Assembly (NCBI GenBank): GCA_029782365.1 | Contig: JAKOUW010000014.1 | Coordinates: forward strand, 40,624-104,623 | Source: Chloroflexota bacterium | GTDB taxonomy: Bacteria; Chloroflexota; Anaerolineae; Anaerolineales; UBA4823 | Length of the DNA stretch: 64,000 nucleotides | Direction of reading: 5' to 3' | Part shown: in pieces, positions 35,304-42,401 of the stretch | Layout: every line of letters starts with the position of its first letter | Position numbering within the stretch: position 1 is the first letter of the stretch | Notes under the pieces: model-generated | What the model was told of the DNA's origin: nothing | The model's database searches: none | What the model saw: only the letters and a program-made list of their open reading frames with translations | Made by a program: the position numbers and the translations under genes

Positions 35304-36677
35304 TTAAACCTGTGTAAGATCGACCTGGCGGGTCGCGGCATTTTCAAACTTGGCCAGGGTGCCGCGGAACACCATCTCTACGGTGCCGGTTGGTCCGTTG
35401 CGGTGCTTGGCCACCTTAATTTGGGCGATATTCTGGCGTAAGGTGTCTTTTTCGTACATCTCTGGCCGGTGAATGAACATGACGATATCTGCGTCCTGTT
35501 CCAAAGAACCGGATTCGCGCAGATCGGAGAGCTGGGGGTCTTTATCCGCGCGCTGTTCCACGGCGCGCGAGAGTTGGGCGGCGGCCAGTACCGGCACATT
35601 CAAATCGCGCGCCAGCACTTTCATATTGCGCGAGATGTACGATACTTCCTGCACGCGGTTCTCTGAGCGCATGCCCGATCCCATCAATTGCAAATAATCC
35701 AGGATGACCAGATCCACGCCGAATTCCATGTTCAAGCGGCGGCATTTGGTGAGAATCTGCAAGGGGGTGAGGCTGGGTGTATCATCGAGGTAAATGTGTG
35801 TATCGCTGAGCACCTCAATGGCATGCGTGAACAAAGGCCATTCATCTTCTGTGAGCTTGCCGGTGCGCAGGTGGTGGGTATCAATCCCGGTCTCCTGAGA
35901 AATGAGGCGCTGGACGAGCTGTTCAGAGGACATCTCAAGAGAAAAGATAGCCACCCGCTTCTTGTAAATCTGGGCGGCGTTCTTGGCTGCGGTGAGCATG
36001 AAGGCCGTCTTGCCCATACCGGGGCGACCGGCGATAATGATCAGGTCGGAGGGTTGGAATCCGCCCAGCAGGCGGTCCAGGTCGATGAAACCGCTAGGAA
36101 CGCCCAGTGTTTCCTCATCGCGCTTGGAAAGCGTGTCGATGCGGTCATAATAATCGCTGAGTACCTGCTGGATAGGCCGCAGGTCGCGCGTCAGGCGGCG
36201 CTGGCTGACACCAAAGACAGCCTCCTCAGATTTATTCATCACTTCGTCGATGCCCAGGTCTTCCTGGTAAGCCAGCTTTGCAATGCCGTTGGCAGCTTCG
36301 AGCAGGCGCCGCCGGATGCCGGTATGTTCAACCAGTCGCCCATAGGCCTCGGCATGCAGGGAGGACGGCACGTTGCTGATTAAGGCGCTCAGGTAAGCAG
36401 GTCCGCCGATTTCACCGAGCTGGCCCTGCTGTTCCAATTCTTGGGAAACAGTCAGGAAATCGATCGGCGCGCGGCGTTCGTGCAGGCGGGTGAAGGTCTG
36501 CCAAATCCAGCGGTGGCGGTGAATATAAAAATCATCCGACCGTAAGAATTGAGCGACATCATAGTAGGCTTCAGGGTTAATCAACACAGCGCCGATGACC
36601 GCTTCTTCGGCTTCACGGCTGTGAGGGACAATTTGTCCGCTGGAAGGTGTAGATTCGACCTCTGGCATATCACTCAT
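35304..36677 (-). CDS. dnaB: Replicative DNA helicase
   Basis: The 457-residue protein has the DnaB N-terminal domain (SREAEEAVIGAVLINPEAY) and the RecA-type core. Core motifs are IIAGRPGMGKTAFMLTAAKN (Walker A), VDLVILDYLQLM (Walker B) and LSDLRESGSLEQDADIVMF. There is no intein. With the dnaD and loader genes it forms a compact replication-initiation operon. Promoter and start context (GGGTG) are weak. Confidence 0.97.
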   Translation of the reverse strand: MSDMPEVESTPSSGQIVPHSREAEEAVIGAVLINPEAYYDVAQFLRSDDFYIHRHRWIWQTFTRLHERRAPIDFLTVSQELEQQGQLGEIGGPAYLSALISNVPSSLHAEAYGRLVEHTGIRRRLLEAANGIAKLAYQEDLGIDEVMNKSEEAVFGVSQRRLTRDLRPIQQVLSDYYDRIDTLSKRDEETLGVPSGFIDLDRLLGGFQPSDLIIIAGRPGMGKTAFMLTAAKNAAQIYKKRVAIFSLEMSSEQLVQRLISQETGIDTHHLRTGKLTEDEWPLFTHAIEVLSDTHIYLDDTPSLTPLQILTKCRRLNMEFGVDLVILDYLQLMGSGMRSENRVQEVSYISRNMKVLARDLNVPVLAAAQLSRAVEQRADKDPQLSDLRESGSLEQDADIVMFIHRPEMYEKDTLRQNIAQIKVAKHRNGPTGTVEMVFRGTLAKFENAATRQVDLTQV

Positions 36678-36775
36678 TTTGGTTCACCCAGTTTAGGGAT
36701 GAAAAACCGGGGGCTTGCAGCACATTCTTCGACTGTTGGCTTACAATGCTCCCCGGTTGACGGTGATCCGATTGT

Positions 36776-37390
36776 TTATTTTTTCTCGCTGTCTTCGCCG
36801 GGCTCGTCGTCGTCTTTTTTGTCCAGTTTGTCCAGGAAATCTTCAAAAATCGAGAGGCGATCTTCGCCATCTTCAGATTCTTTTTCGGTCTTGGCAGGCT
36901 GTGACTTATTTGCAGGAGGAGGTGTGGCTGGTGGAGTTGCTTTGGGCGCTGTGGATACCAGCGGCTTGGATTGGAGATCTTCTTCAGGGGTGATACCGAC
37001 TGATTGCATCACCGAGCGGGCGACAAAAATTGGGGAATGCGTGCGCACTGCCAACGCCAGGGCATCCGAAGGCCGTGCATCGATGTTAATGGTGCGTCCA
37101 TCCGCTTCGACCACGATATTGCCATAAAATGTCTCTTCGCGCATGGCAAGCACTTCAACACGAGAGACTCGCCCTTCCATGGAGGTAATCGTATTTTTTA
37201 ATAAATCCCAGGTCAAAGGGCGCGCCACCTCGACATCTTGCAGCGCCAGAGTAATGGCTTCAGCTTCGTAAACGCCAATCCAGATTGCCAGGTAACGCTC
37301 ATTTTGCAACTCGCGCAGGATGACGATGCGCTGCTGCGACATCAAGCTCACCCGGATGCTGTCTATGACGACTTCAATCATATCTGACAT
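36776..37390 (-). CDS. Bifunctional nuclease (DUF151) domain protein
   Basis: The start is ATG 37390 with GGAGG six bases upstream; the product is 204 residues. The BFN domain shows RYLAIWIGVYEAEAI, RPLTWDLL and ARPSDALALAVR, the most conserved parts. After residue ~150 it carries a low-complexity P/A/K/E-rich tail ending in acidic repeats. The family is named for DNase/RNase activity described in plants, and its bacterial role is uncertain. Confidence 0.85.
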   Translation of the reverse strand: MSDMIEVVIDSIRVSLMSQQRIVILRELQNERYLAIWIGVYEAEAITLALQDVEVARPLTWDLLKNTITSMEGRVSRVEVLAMREETFYGNIVVEADGRTINIDARPSDALALAVRTHSPIFVARSVMQSVGITPEEDLQSKPLVSTAPKATPPATPPPANKSQPAKTEKESEDGEDRLSIFEDFLDKLDKKDDDEPGEDSEKK

Positions 37391-37682
37391 ATGTGCCTCC
37401 GCACCGATGCTTTTGTTCAACCATAAGGCTGAGAATGGGCCTTGGGTTGAGCAGGTGCATGTTCATCGAACCCAGATGGTACACATCTTTGGTGGATGTA
37501 TTCTAACATGTGGAGCAAGGAGATGCAATAACCCTTGGTGAGAGTTTTCTATAAATATTGGCAGTATGAAATGTTAAAAATCACCTTTTAATATCCTTTG
37601 CAGATTTGGGGAATACGGTATAATTTGCGAACAGTAAAATTGTTTACTGGGGACATTAAAAGTCTCGCCTAAATAAGGGAAA

Positions 37683-38342
37683 ATGAAAGCAAGAATTTTA
37701 TGGATTGAAGGTAAGCGGGCGAACAGCCCGTCTTTTGTCCCCGGTCTGCGTAAAAAAGATTACCAGATCGAGTTGGTGCCTACCGGCGCGGCTGCGCTCA
37801 ATACGGTGCTGGCGTACAACCCCGATCTGGTGGTGGTGAACGCTGCCTCACTGCGCAGCAGTGGAAAACGCATTTGTAAAGATTTGCGCGCCAAGATACA
37901 GGATCTGCCGGTGGTGGTTATCTCCGAGGATGAGCAAGACAGCGATGCTGATTACGGCGCCAATGCTGTGCTCAAGCTGCCTTTTACTATGCGTAAACTG
38001 CTCAACCGGATTGTGCCTTTGCTGCCGGCGGATGAAACCAAAATATTTCACGTGGGTCCAATTCGGCTCGACCTGGCGCTCAAAAAAGTGCGCTGCCAGG
38101 GCCGGGAGGCGCGGCTGACGCCGCACCTTTGCCACCTGTTGCAAATCTTGATGGAAAAACCAGGCATCGTGGTTGAGCGCGCCCAATTGTTCAGCCAGGT
38201 CTGGAAAACCGATTACACCGGCGACACTCGCACCCTGGATGTCCATATCAGTTGGCTGAGGCGAGCGATTGAAGAGGACCCGCGCCAGCCAAAATTTATT
38301 AAGACGATCCGTAGCATTGGTTATCGCCTGGATATCGAATAA
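37683..38342 (+). CDS. OmpR-family response regulator with atypical receiver
   Basis: The 219-residue protein starts at ATG 37683 with AGGG upstream. The receiver lacks the usual acidic pair (ILWIEGK) and has Asn at the phosphoacceptor position (DLVVVNAASLRSSG, residue 53), although the KLP lysine remains. The OmpR winged helix is normal (RTLDVHISWLRRAIEEDP, SIGYRL). No histidine kinase is adjacent. It probably works without canonical phosphorylation, as an orphan regulator. A weak promoter (TATAAT at 37619) lies upstream. Confidence 0.85.
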   Translation: MKARILWIEGKRANSPSFVPGLRKKDYQIELVPTGAAALNTVLAYNPDLVVVNAASLRSSGKRICKDLRAKIQDLPVVVISEDEQDSDADYGANAVLKLPFTMRKLLNRIVPLLPADETKIFHVGPIRLDLALKKVRCQGREARLTPHLCHLLQILMEKPGIVVERAQLFSQVWKTDYTGDTRTLDVHISWLRRAIEEDPRQPKFIKTIRSIGYRLDIE

Positions 38343-38346
38343 ATTG

Positions 38347-38368
38347 CAAGGCGCCATCCAGCGCCTTG
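38347..38368. terminator. Bidirectional terminator between convergent genes
   Basis: CAAGGCGC/GCGCCTTG with a CATCCA loop is followed by TTT and overlaps the gap between the regulator and the DsbA-like gene. Confidence 0.65.
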
Positions 38369-38369
38369 T

Positions 38370-39200
38370 TTACTGATTGTTCAAAAGTGAATCGATCACC
38401 TGCCGGAAGGTAGTGATATCCTGGGCTCCTTTGATCAGGTAGCCGTCAACCAGGAAACTCGGTGTGCTGCTCAAGCCGTTCGAGCCGGCGAAATTGGTCT
38501 GGCTTTGCACCAGGCTGCTGTATTTCCCGCTGTCCACGCAAGTGACAAACTTGTCTTTGTCAATACCTACCTGGCTGGCAAAGCTGACCAGGTTTTCCTT
38601 TTTGAAGGCGCCCTGGTTTTCTCCGTTCTGACTGCTAAAGAGTAAATCGTGATATTCCCAGAATTTACCCTGCTCGCCCGCGCATTCGCTGGCTGCTGCG
38701 GCGTCCAACGATTCCTGGCCGAGAAAAGCAAAATGGCTGTAACCAAAACGGACTTTGCCTGTGTCTACGTATTCTTTGATCAACTGATCTTGCGTGTTGC
38801 GGGCGAACAAACCGCAGTAAGGGCATTGAAAGTCGCTGAATTCGATGATCGTCACCGGGGCGTTTTCATTGCCCATGAAATGCACGGTTTGTTGAATTAC
38901 CCCGGCCATCATCTGCTTGCGAGATGCATCGTTCGAAGCCGGCGTACCAGTGGGTGCAGCCAGCGCGGCCGGGTTGGTCGGCGAAGCCACACTTTTCTCG
39001 AGCCAGGGGCGCGCCACAAAACCGCCTACCAAACCGACAATCAACATCAGAAGCGCCATCACAGGCGTCGCCCAGGATTGGATCACGATTGTGATGGCCG
39101 GCTTTTCTCGGTAAGGGTTCTCAAAAACGACTTTTTCGGCAGGCTCTGGCGCTGCCGGCAGCTCTTCGCCGGTCTCATCAGGCGGGTTAACATCAGTCAT
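38370..39200 (-). CDS. Membrane-anchored DsbA-like thiol oxidoreductase
   Basis: The 276-residue protein has one N-terminal membrane helix (ATPVMALLMLIVGLVGGFV) after a 40-residue cytoplasmic acidic tail. The outer domain is a DsbA/BdbD-type thioredoxin fold with active site FSDFQCPYCGLFARN and a cis-Pro region GLSSTPSFLVDG. It likely catalyses disulphide formation outside the membrane. Two extra cysteines (SECAGEQ, VTCVDS) occur in the helical insert. Confidence 0.85.
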   Translation of the reverse strand: MTDVNPPDETGEELPAAPEPAEKVVFENPYREKPAITIVIQSWATPVMALLMLIVGLVGGFVARPWLEKSVASPTNPAALAAPTGTPASNDASRKQMMAGVIQQTVHFMGNENAPVTIIEFSDFQCPYCGLFARNTQDQLIKEYVDTGKVRFGYSHFAFLGQESLDAAAASECAGEQGKFWEYHDLLFSSQNGENQGAFKKENLVSFASQVGIDKDKFVTCVDSGKYSSLVQSQTNFAGSNGLSSTPSFLVDGYLIKGAQDITTFRQVIDSLLNNQ

Positions 39201-39211
39201 TTATTCACTCA

Positions 39212-40144
39212 CTATATTCCTTCTAATTCGTGGTCTTCATCAGCCGGGCTGCAAAAAAGCGTGCTTGGCTGGCAGCCTTCACATTCCAACTGCAGGGTCG
39301 CATGGGTGATATGGTAGCGCTGCAGCAGCACTTTGTTCAACTCGTTTTGAATCTGAGCGCCATCTCGAATGGTAATATCATTGGTGACGATATGCGCCGA
39401 TAGATTGCGCATAGCCTTATTGATGCTCCAGATATGTAAATCGTGCACACCCTGCACACCCTGCACCCTCAGAAGATCGCTGACCATTTGCTTGACATTG
39501 ATATCGCGCGGTGTGGATTCAAGCAGAATATCCAGGCTCTCTTTCAGGATTAACCAGGCATTCCATAAAATCAATCCGCCGATCAAAATAGAGACGAGCG
39601 CATCCAACCAACTCCAACCGGTAAAGAAAATAACCACACCCGCCAGCGTCGCCCCGATGGATGATAACACATCACCCATCAGGTGCACAAAAGCACTGTG
39701 CAGGTTAAGGTCATGATCACTGCCCTGGTGGATCAGCAAGGCGGTCAGCAGGTTGACGACCACCGCTGCCAGGCCGACCACGGTCAGCAGGATAGACGAC
39801 ACCTCAGGGGGTGAGACCAGGCGCTGGTATGCCTCGTAGAAAATCCATACAGAAATCACGCTCAGGGTGACCGAATTGGCCAGCGCCGCCAGGATGCCGG
39901 CGCGGTGGTAACCGTAAGTGCGCTGCGGGCTGGAGGGCTTGGCTCCCAGCCACAACGCATACCAGGAAAGACCCAGGGCAATCACATCTGTGATGTTGTG
40001 ACCTGCGTCTGAGAGCAGAGCCAGGCTGTTTGCATAATAACCTGCGGCTGCTTCAATCAGCACAAATAACAGCGTGATAACCAGGGAAAGTCCCATGCGC
40101 CGGGTGGAGTGGTGGAGAAAATCTTTGAGATGATGACCTGTCAT
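39212..40144 (-). CDS. Cation diffusion facilitator (CzcD/ZnT type)
   Basis: The 310-residue protein has six predicted membrane helices. Metal-site HxxxD pairs occur in LLSDAGHNITDVIAL (helix 2) and HSAFVHLMGDVLSSIG (helix 5). The C-terminal cytoplasmic domain (VQGVHDLHIWSINKAM) is typical. It should export Zn2+ or a related ion in exchange for protons. A Cys-rich end (LECEGCQPS, LFCSPADEDHE) is additional. It lies 11 bases upstream of the DsbA-like gene. Confidence 0.9.
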   Translation of the reverse strand: MTGHHLKDFLHHSTRRMGLSLVITLLFVLIEAAAGYYANSLALLSDAGHNITDVIALGLSWYALWLGAKPSSPQRTYGYHRAGILAALANSVTLSVISVWIFYEAYQRLVSPPEVSSILLTVVGLAAVVVNLLTALLIHQGSDHDLNLHSAFVHLMGDVLSSIGATLAGVVIFFTGWSWLDALVSILIGGLILWNAWLILKESLDILLESTPRDINVKQMVSDLLRVQGVQGVHDLHIWSINKAMRNLSAHIVTNDITIRDGAQIQNELNKVLLQRYHITHATLQLECEGCQPSTLFCSPADEDHELEGI

Positions 40145-40290
40145 AGAAGCATGAAGCGTCAGCGAATCACCAACAATAAGAAAGAGATAAACCCATTATA
40201 CTCACTTCAGACTGGAATATAATGAGGAATTGTGAAATCGACGCCTCGAGGGTCGCACCATTTTTCGGAACTGTGTTGGAGGAGTTACAA

Positions 40291-40728
40291 ATGAAATGGA
40301 TTACACGATCGCACGTGCATGTTGACCGCGTTGCCTGCCCGTGGTTAATAACTCGTTTTATCGATAACCAGGCCGAATTCCTCTTCGTGCCTGCCAGCCA
40401 GATCGCCCAGGTCGTGCAGGAGAGCGGGGCTATTCCGTTTGACGCTCCTGGCGTTGAGCTTGGGCATCATGGCAAGAAATGTTCTTTTGAATCGATCATT
40501 GAGCATTACGGATTGAAAGAGCCGGGCCTGCTGCGCCTGGCAAAGATCGTGCATGCTGCCGACGTGGCGGAGGATATCGACACCGATTCGCTGGCGCGCG
40601 GCCTGGAGGCAATTGCCAGCGGTTACAGCCTGCGCTTCCCCGAGGATGAGGAAAACCTGGCCCACCAGTTTGAGGTGTATGACGCATTGTACGCCTGGTG
40701 CCGGCTGGATGCGGCGCGTTCAAAATAA
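40291..40728 (+). CDS. ChrB-like C-terminal domain protein
   Basis: The start is ATG 40291 with GGAGGAG upstream; the product is 145 residues. WITRSHVHVDRVACPWLITRF is the hallmark of the ChrB C-terminal domain, followed by PFDAPGVELGHHGKKCSFE and IVHAADVAEDID. In chromate-resistance operons this domain is attached to a regulatory N-terminus, but here it stands alone. It is coupled to an MFS transporter one base downstream rather than to chrA. Confidence 0.8.
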   Translation: MKWITRSHVHVDRVACPWLITRFIDNQAEFLFVPASQIAQVVQESGAIPFDAPGVELGHHGKKCSFESIIEHYGLKEPGLLRLAKIVHAADVAEDIDTDSLARGLEAIASGYSLRFPEDEENLAHQFEVYDALYAWCRLDAARSK

Positions 40729-40729
40729 A

Positions 40730-41950
40730 ATGAACAATCGGAGAGATATCACCTTATTATTTGCTGCGCGCATCATGCGCTTGTTTGCCTACGGCTTCCT
40801 ATCCGTTGTGCTGGCTTTTTACCTCTCTGCAGTCGGCCTGGCAGAACAGTCGATCGGCTTGCTGCTCAGCCTGACCCTGGCCGGCGACGCGGTCATCACC
40901 TTATGGATTACCACCACAGCCGACCGGCTGGGAAGGCGGCGCATGCTCTTATTGGGGGCAGGGTTGATGATCATGGCTGGGGTGGTGTTTGTCTTGACCA
41001 GCAACCCGTTCATCCTGGCGCTGGCGGCTATCATCGGCGTGATCAGCCCCAGCGGGAACGAGATCGGGCCTTTCCTATCGATCGAGCAAGCCGGGCTTAG
41101 CCAGCTTTTGCCCGACCAGCAGCGCACCCAGATCTTTGCCTGGTATAACCTGGTGGGTTCTTTCGCCACCGCCACAGGGGCTCTCAGTGGGGGTTGGCTG
41201 GCGCAAACGCTGATCGCCTCCGGAATGGAACCGGTGATGGCTTACCGGGTGGTGCTGGCAGGCTATGCCTTGGCCGGGGTTGTGCTGGTGCTGTTCTTCC
41301 TGGGCCTTACGCCGAAGGTCGAAGTGGCGGCGAGCTCCAGTGCGCCCAGGCGATTGTTCGGCCTGCACCGCTCGCGCAAGGTAGTGATGAAGTTGAGCAG
41401 TTTCTTCGCCCTGGATGCATTTGCCGGAGGCCTGGTGATCCAAAGCATGCTGGCATTCTGGTTTCATGCGCGCTTCGGCATCGACAGCGGGGTGATTGGC
41501 AGCATCTTCTTTGGCGCCAATATTTTGGCGGGTATTTCTGCTTTGCTGGCTGCGCCGCTGTCGCGCAAGATCGGGCTGATCAACACAATGGTGTTCACCC
41601 ACATTCCTTCCAATATACTGCTCATGCTGGTGCCGGCGATGCCCAACCTGCCGCTGGCCATCGCACTTCTGTTAGCGCGCTTCAGCATATCGCAAATGGA
41701 TGTACCTGCGCGCCAGTCTTATACCATGGCGGTGGTGGAGCCGGATGAACGGTCAGCGGCGGCTGGAGTGACCGGCATCGCCCGTTCCGTTGGCGCAGCT
41801 TTCTCGCCTTCACTGACCGGTTTGCTGTTGTCGATTCCCTCTTTGATCAGCGCGCCTCTGTTCCTGAGCGGTGGGCTGAAAATTGTCTACGATTTGCTCT
41901 TGTGGCGTGAGTTCAGCGGACTGAAACCGCCTGAAGAAAAGAAAACTTAA
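40730..41950 (+). CDS. MFS transporter
   Basis: The 406-residue protein begins MNNRRDITLLFAARIMRLF immediately after the ChrB-like stop. About 11-12 membrane segments are visible, with the MFS loop 2-3 motif TADRLGRRRMLLLGAG. The second half includes GSIFFGANILAGISALLAAP and LARFSISQMDVPARQSYTMAVV. I recall this MFS type next to ChrB-like proteins in other genomes. A role in chromate or oxyanion export is inference from this pairing only. Confidence 0.8.
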   Translation: MNNRRDITLLFAARIMRLFAYGFLSVVLAFYLSAVGLAEQSIGLLLSLTLAGDAVITLWITTTADRLGRRRMLLLGAGLMIMAGVVFVLTSNPFILALAAIIGVISPSGNEIGPFLSIEQAGLSQLLPDQQRTQIFAWYNLVGSFATATGALSGGWLAQTLIASGMEPVMAYRVVLAGYALAGVVLVLFFLGLTPKVEVAASSSAPRRLFGLHRSRKVVMKLSSFFALDAFAGGLVIQSMLAFWFHARFGIDSGVIGSIFFGANILAGISALLAAPLSRKIGLINTMVFTHIPSNILLMLVPAMPNLPLAIALLLARFSISQMDVPARQSYTMAVVEPDERSAAAGVTGIARSVGAAFSPSLTGLLLSIPSLISAPLFLSGGLKIVYDLLLWREFSGLKPPEEKKT

Positions 41951-42005
41951 TCGACTGCAGGCCGTATAGAGAAAAAAAACAACCATATTCCTCAGACAAA
42001 ATTCA

Positions 42006-42033
42006 TTGACAATATCCGCAATTAGCGTATAAT
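42006..42033 (+). promoter_or_regulatory. Consensus promoter of the lysine operon leader
   Basis: Perfect TTGACA (42006-42011) and TATAAT (42028-42033) boxes are 16 bp apart. Transcription should begin near 42040, only one or two bases before the leader ATG at 42042. Confidence 0.85.
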
Positions 42034-42041
42034 ACCGCCCA

Positions 42042-42152
42042 ATGTTTGATTGGTACTTCCCCACGCCGCTAGAAGAGGCTAAAGCCAAGCGCAAACCACA
42101 ATCCTGCTCCGTTATCGGAGTTCGCAGGTTTGTGGTGATTAAACGCAGCTAA
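42042..42152 (+). CDS. Putative near-leaderless leader peptide (36 aa) with clustered Lys codons
   Basis: The ATG lies about 9 bases after the -10 box, so the mRNA would be almost leaderless and has no RBS. The peptide begins MFDWYFPTPLEEAKAKRKP; Lys codons at 42081, 42087 and 42093 (with Arg between) end exactly where the first leader hairpin begins (42095). The stop is TAA 42150, before the terminator. There is no similarity to any protein family I know. The reading frame could be fortuitous, but its placement is what an attenuator control codon cluster needs. Confidence 0.5.
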   Translation: MFDWYFPTPLEEAKAKRKPQSCSVIGVRRFVVIKRS

Positions 42153-42192
42153 ACCAGCACGCCAATCATCTGCTAACTTTACGAGCTATCCG
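42095..42192 (+). promoter_or_regulatory. Candidate lysine attenuator: alternative hairpins in the operon leader
   Basis: Hairpin 1 pairs ACCACAA (42095-42101), CCTGC (42103-42107) and TCCG (42108-42111) with CGGA (42116-42119), GCAGG (42124-42128) and TTGTGGT (42130-42136). The segment CGGAGTTCG (42116-42124) can instead pair with the terminator's 5' arm, CGAGC (42182-42186) and TCCG (42189-42192), with TA bulged. The two pairings exclude each other, and the second blocks the terminator. A ribosome paused on the Lys codons at 42081-42095 would open hairpin 1 and favour readthrough. No T-box (AGGGTGG-type) or lysine-riboswitch motif is seen. Confidence 0.5.
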
Positions 42193-42216
42193 GTCACGGA
42201 TAGCTCGTTTTGTTTT
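42182..42216 (+). terminator. Intrinsic terminator upstream of the lysine operon
   Basis: A perfect 11-bp stem, CGAGCTATCCG (42182-42192)/CGGATAGCTCG (42197-42207), has a GTCA loop and is followed by TTTTGTTTTG. It lies between the promoter and the first enzyme gene, so unregulated transcription would stop here. Confidence 0.9.
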
Positions 42217-42250
42217 GTTGCGCGCATATCTTATCATCAAGGAGTTACGA

Positions 42251-42346
42251 ATGAAGGTAAAGAAGAAGAAAGCCCATAAGTCTTATCTTGTCATGACAGA
42301 CAATATTTGGAAAGTCAGCCGCTTCGCCACAGATCCCTACCATTGA
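42251..42346 (+). CDS. Lys-rich mini-ORF (31 aa) before homocitrate synthase
   Basis: The ATG 42251 has an excellent AAGGAG RBS seven bases upstream. The peptide begins MKVKKKKAHKSYLVMTD and ends FATDPYH; six of the first ten residues are Lys, encoded by AAG/AAA. It has no Cys and is not LysW. It sits after the terminator and 55 bases before the first enzyme, whose RBS is in a hairpin. A role in sensing Lys-tRNA by ribosome pausing is inferred. It could also be a small functional protein. Confidence 0.55.
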   Translation: MKVKKKKAHKSYLVMTDNIWKVSRFATDPYH

Positions 42347-42379
42347 ACATTTGCGCCCGATGGCCTTTTACGCAGCGGA

Positions 42380-42395
42380 CGCTCTAAGGAGAGCG
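42380..42395 (+). promoter_or_regulatory. Hairpin sequestering the homocitrate synthase RBS
   Basis: CGCTCT (42380-42385) pairs with AGAGCG (42390-42395) around an AAGG loop. The Shine-Dalgarno AAGGAG (42386-42391) spans loop and stem, ten bases before ATG 42402. The hairpin could gate translation. Confidence 0.6.
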
Positions 42396-42401
42396 CTTCT
42401 T

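Noticed and set aside
42034..42181. Lysine riboswitch or T-box in the lys operon leader
   Set aside because: The leader lacks the T-box AGGGTGG-type motif, and at about 140 nt before the terminator it shows none of the multi-helix lysine-riboswitch core I know. The hairpin set fits ribosome-mediated attenuation better.
42251..42346. The Lys-rich mini-ORF as LysW
   Set aside because: LysW has about 55 residues with CPxC-type zinc motifs and an acidic C-terminal EDWGE-like end. This peptide has no Cys and ends DPYH.
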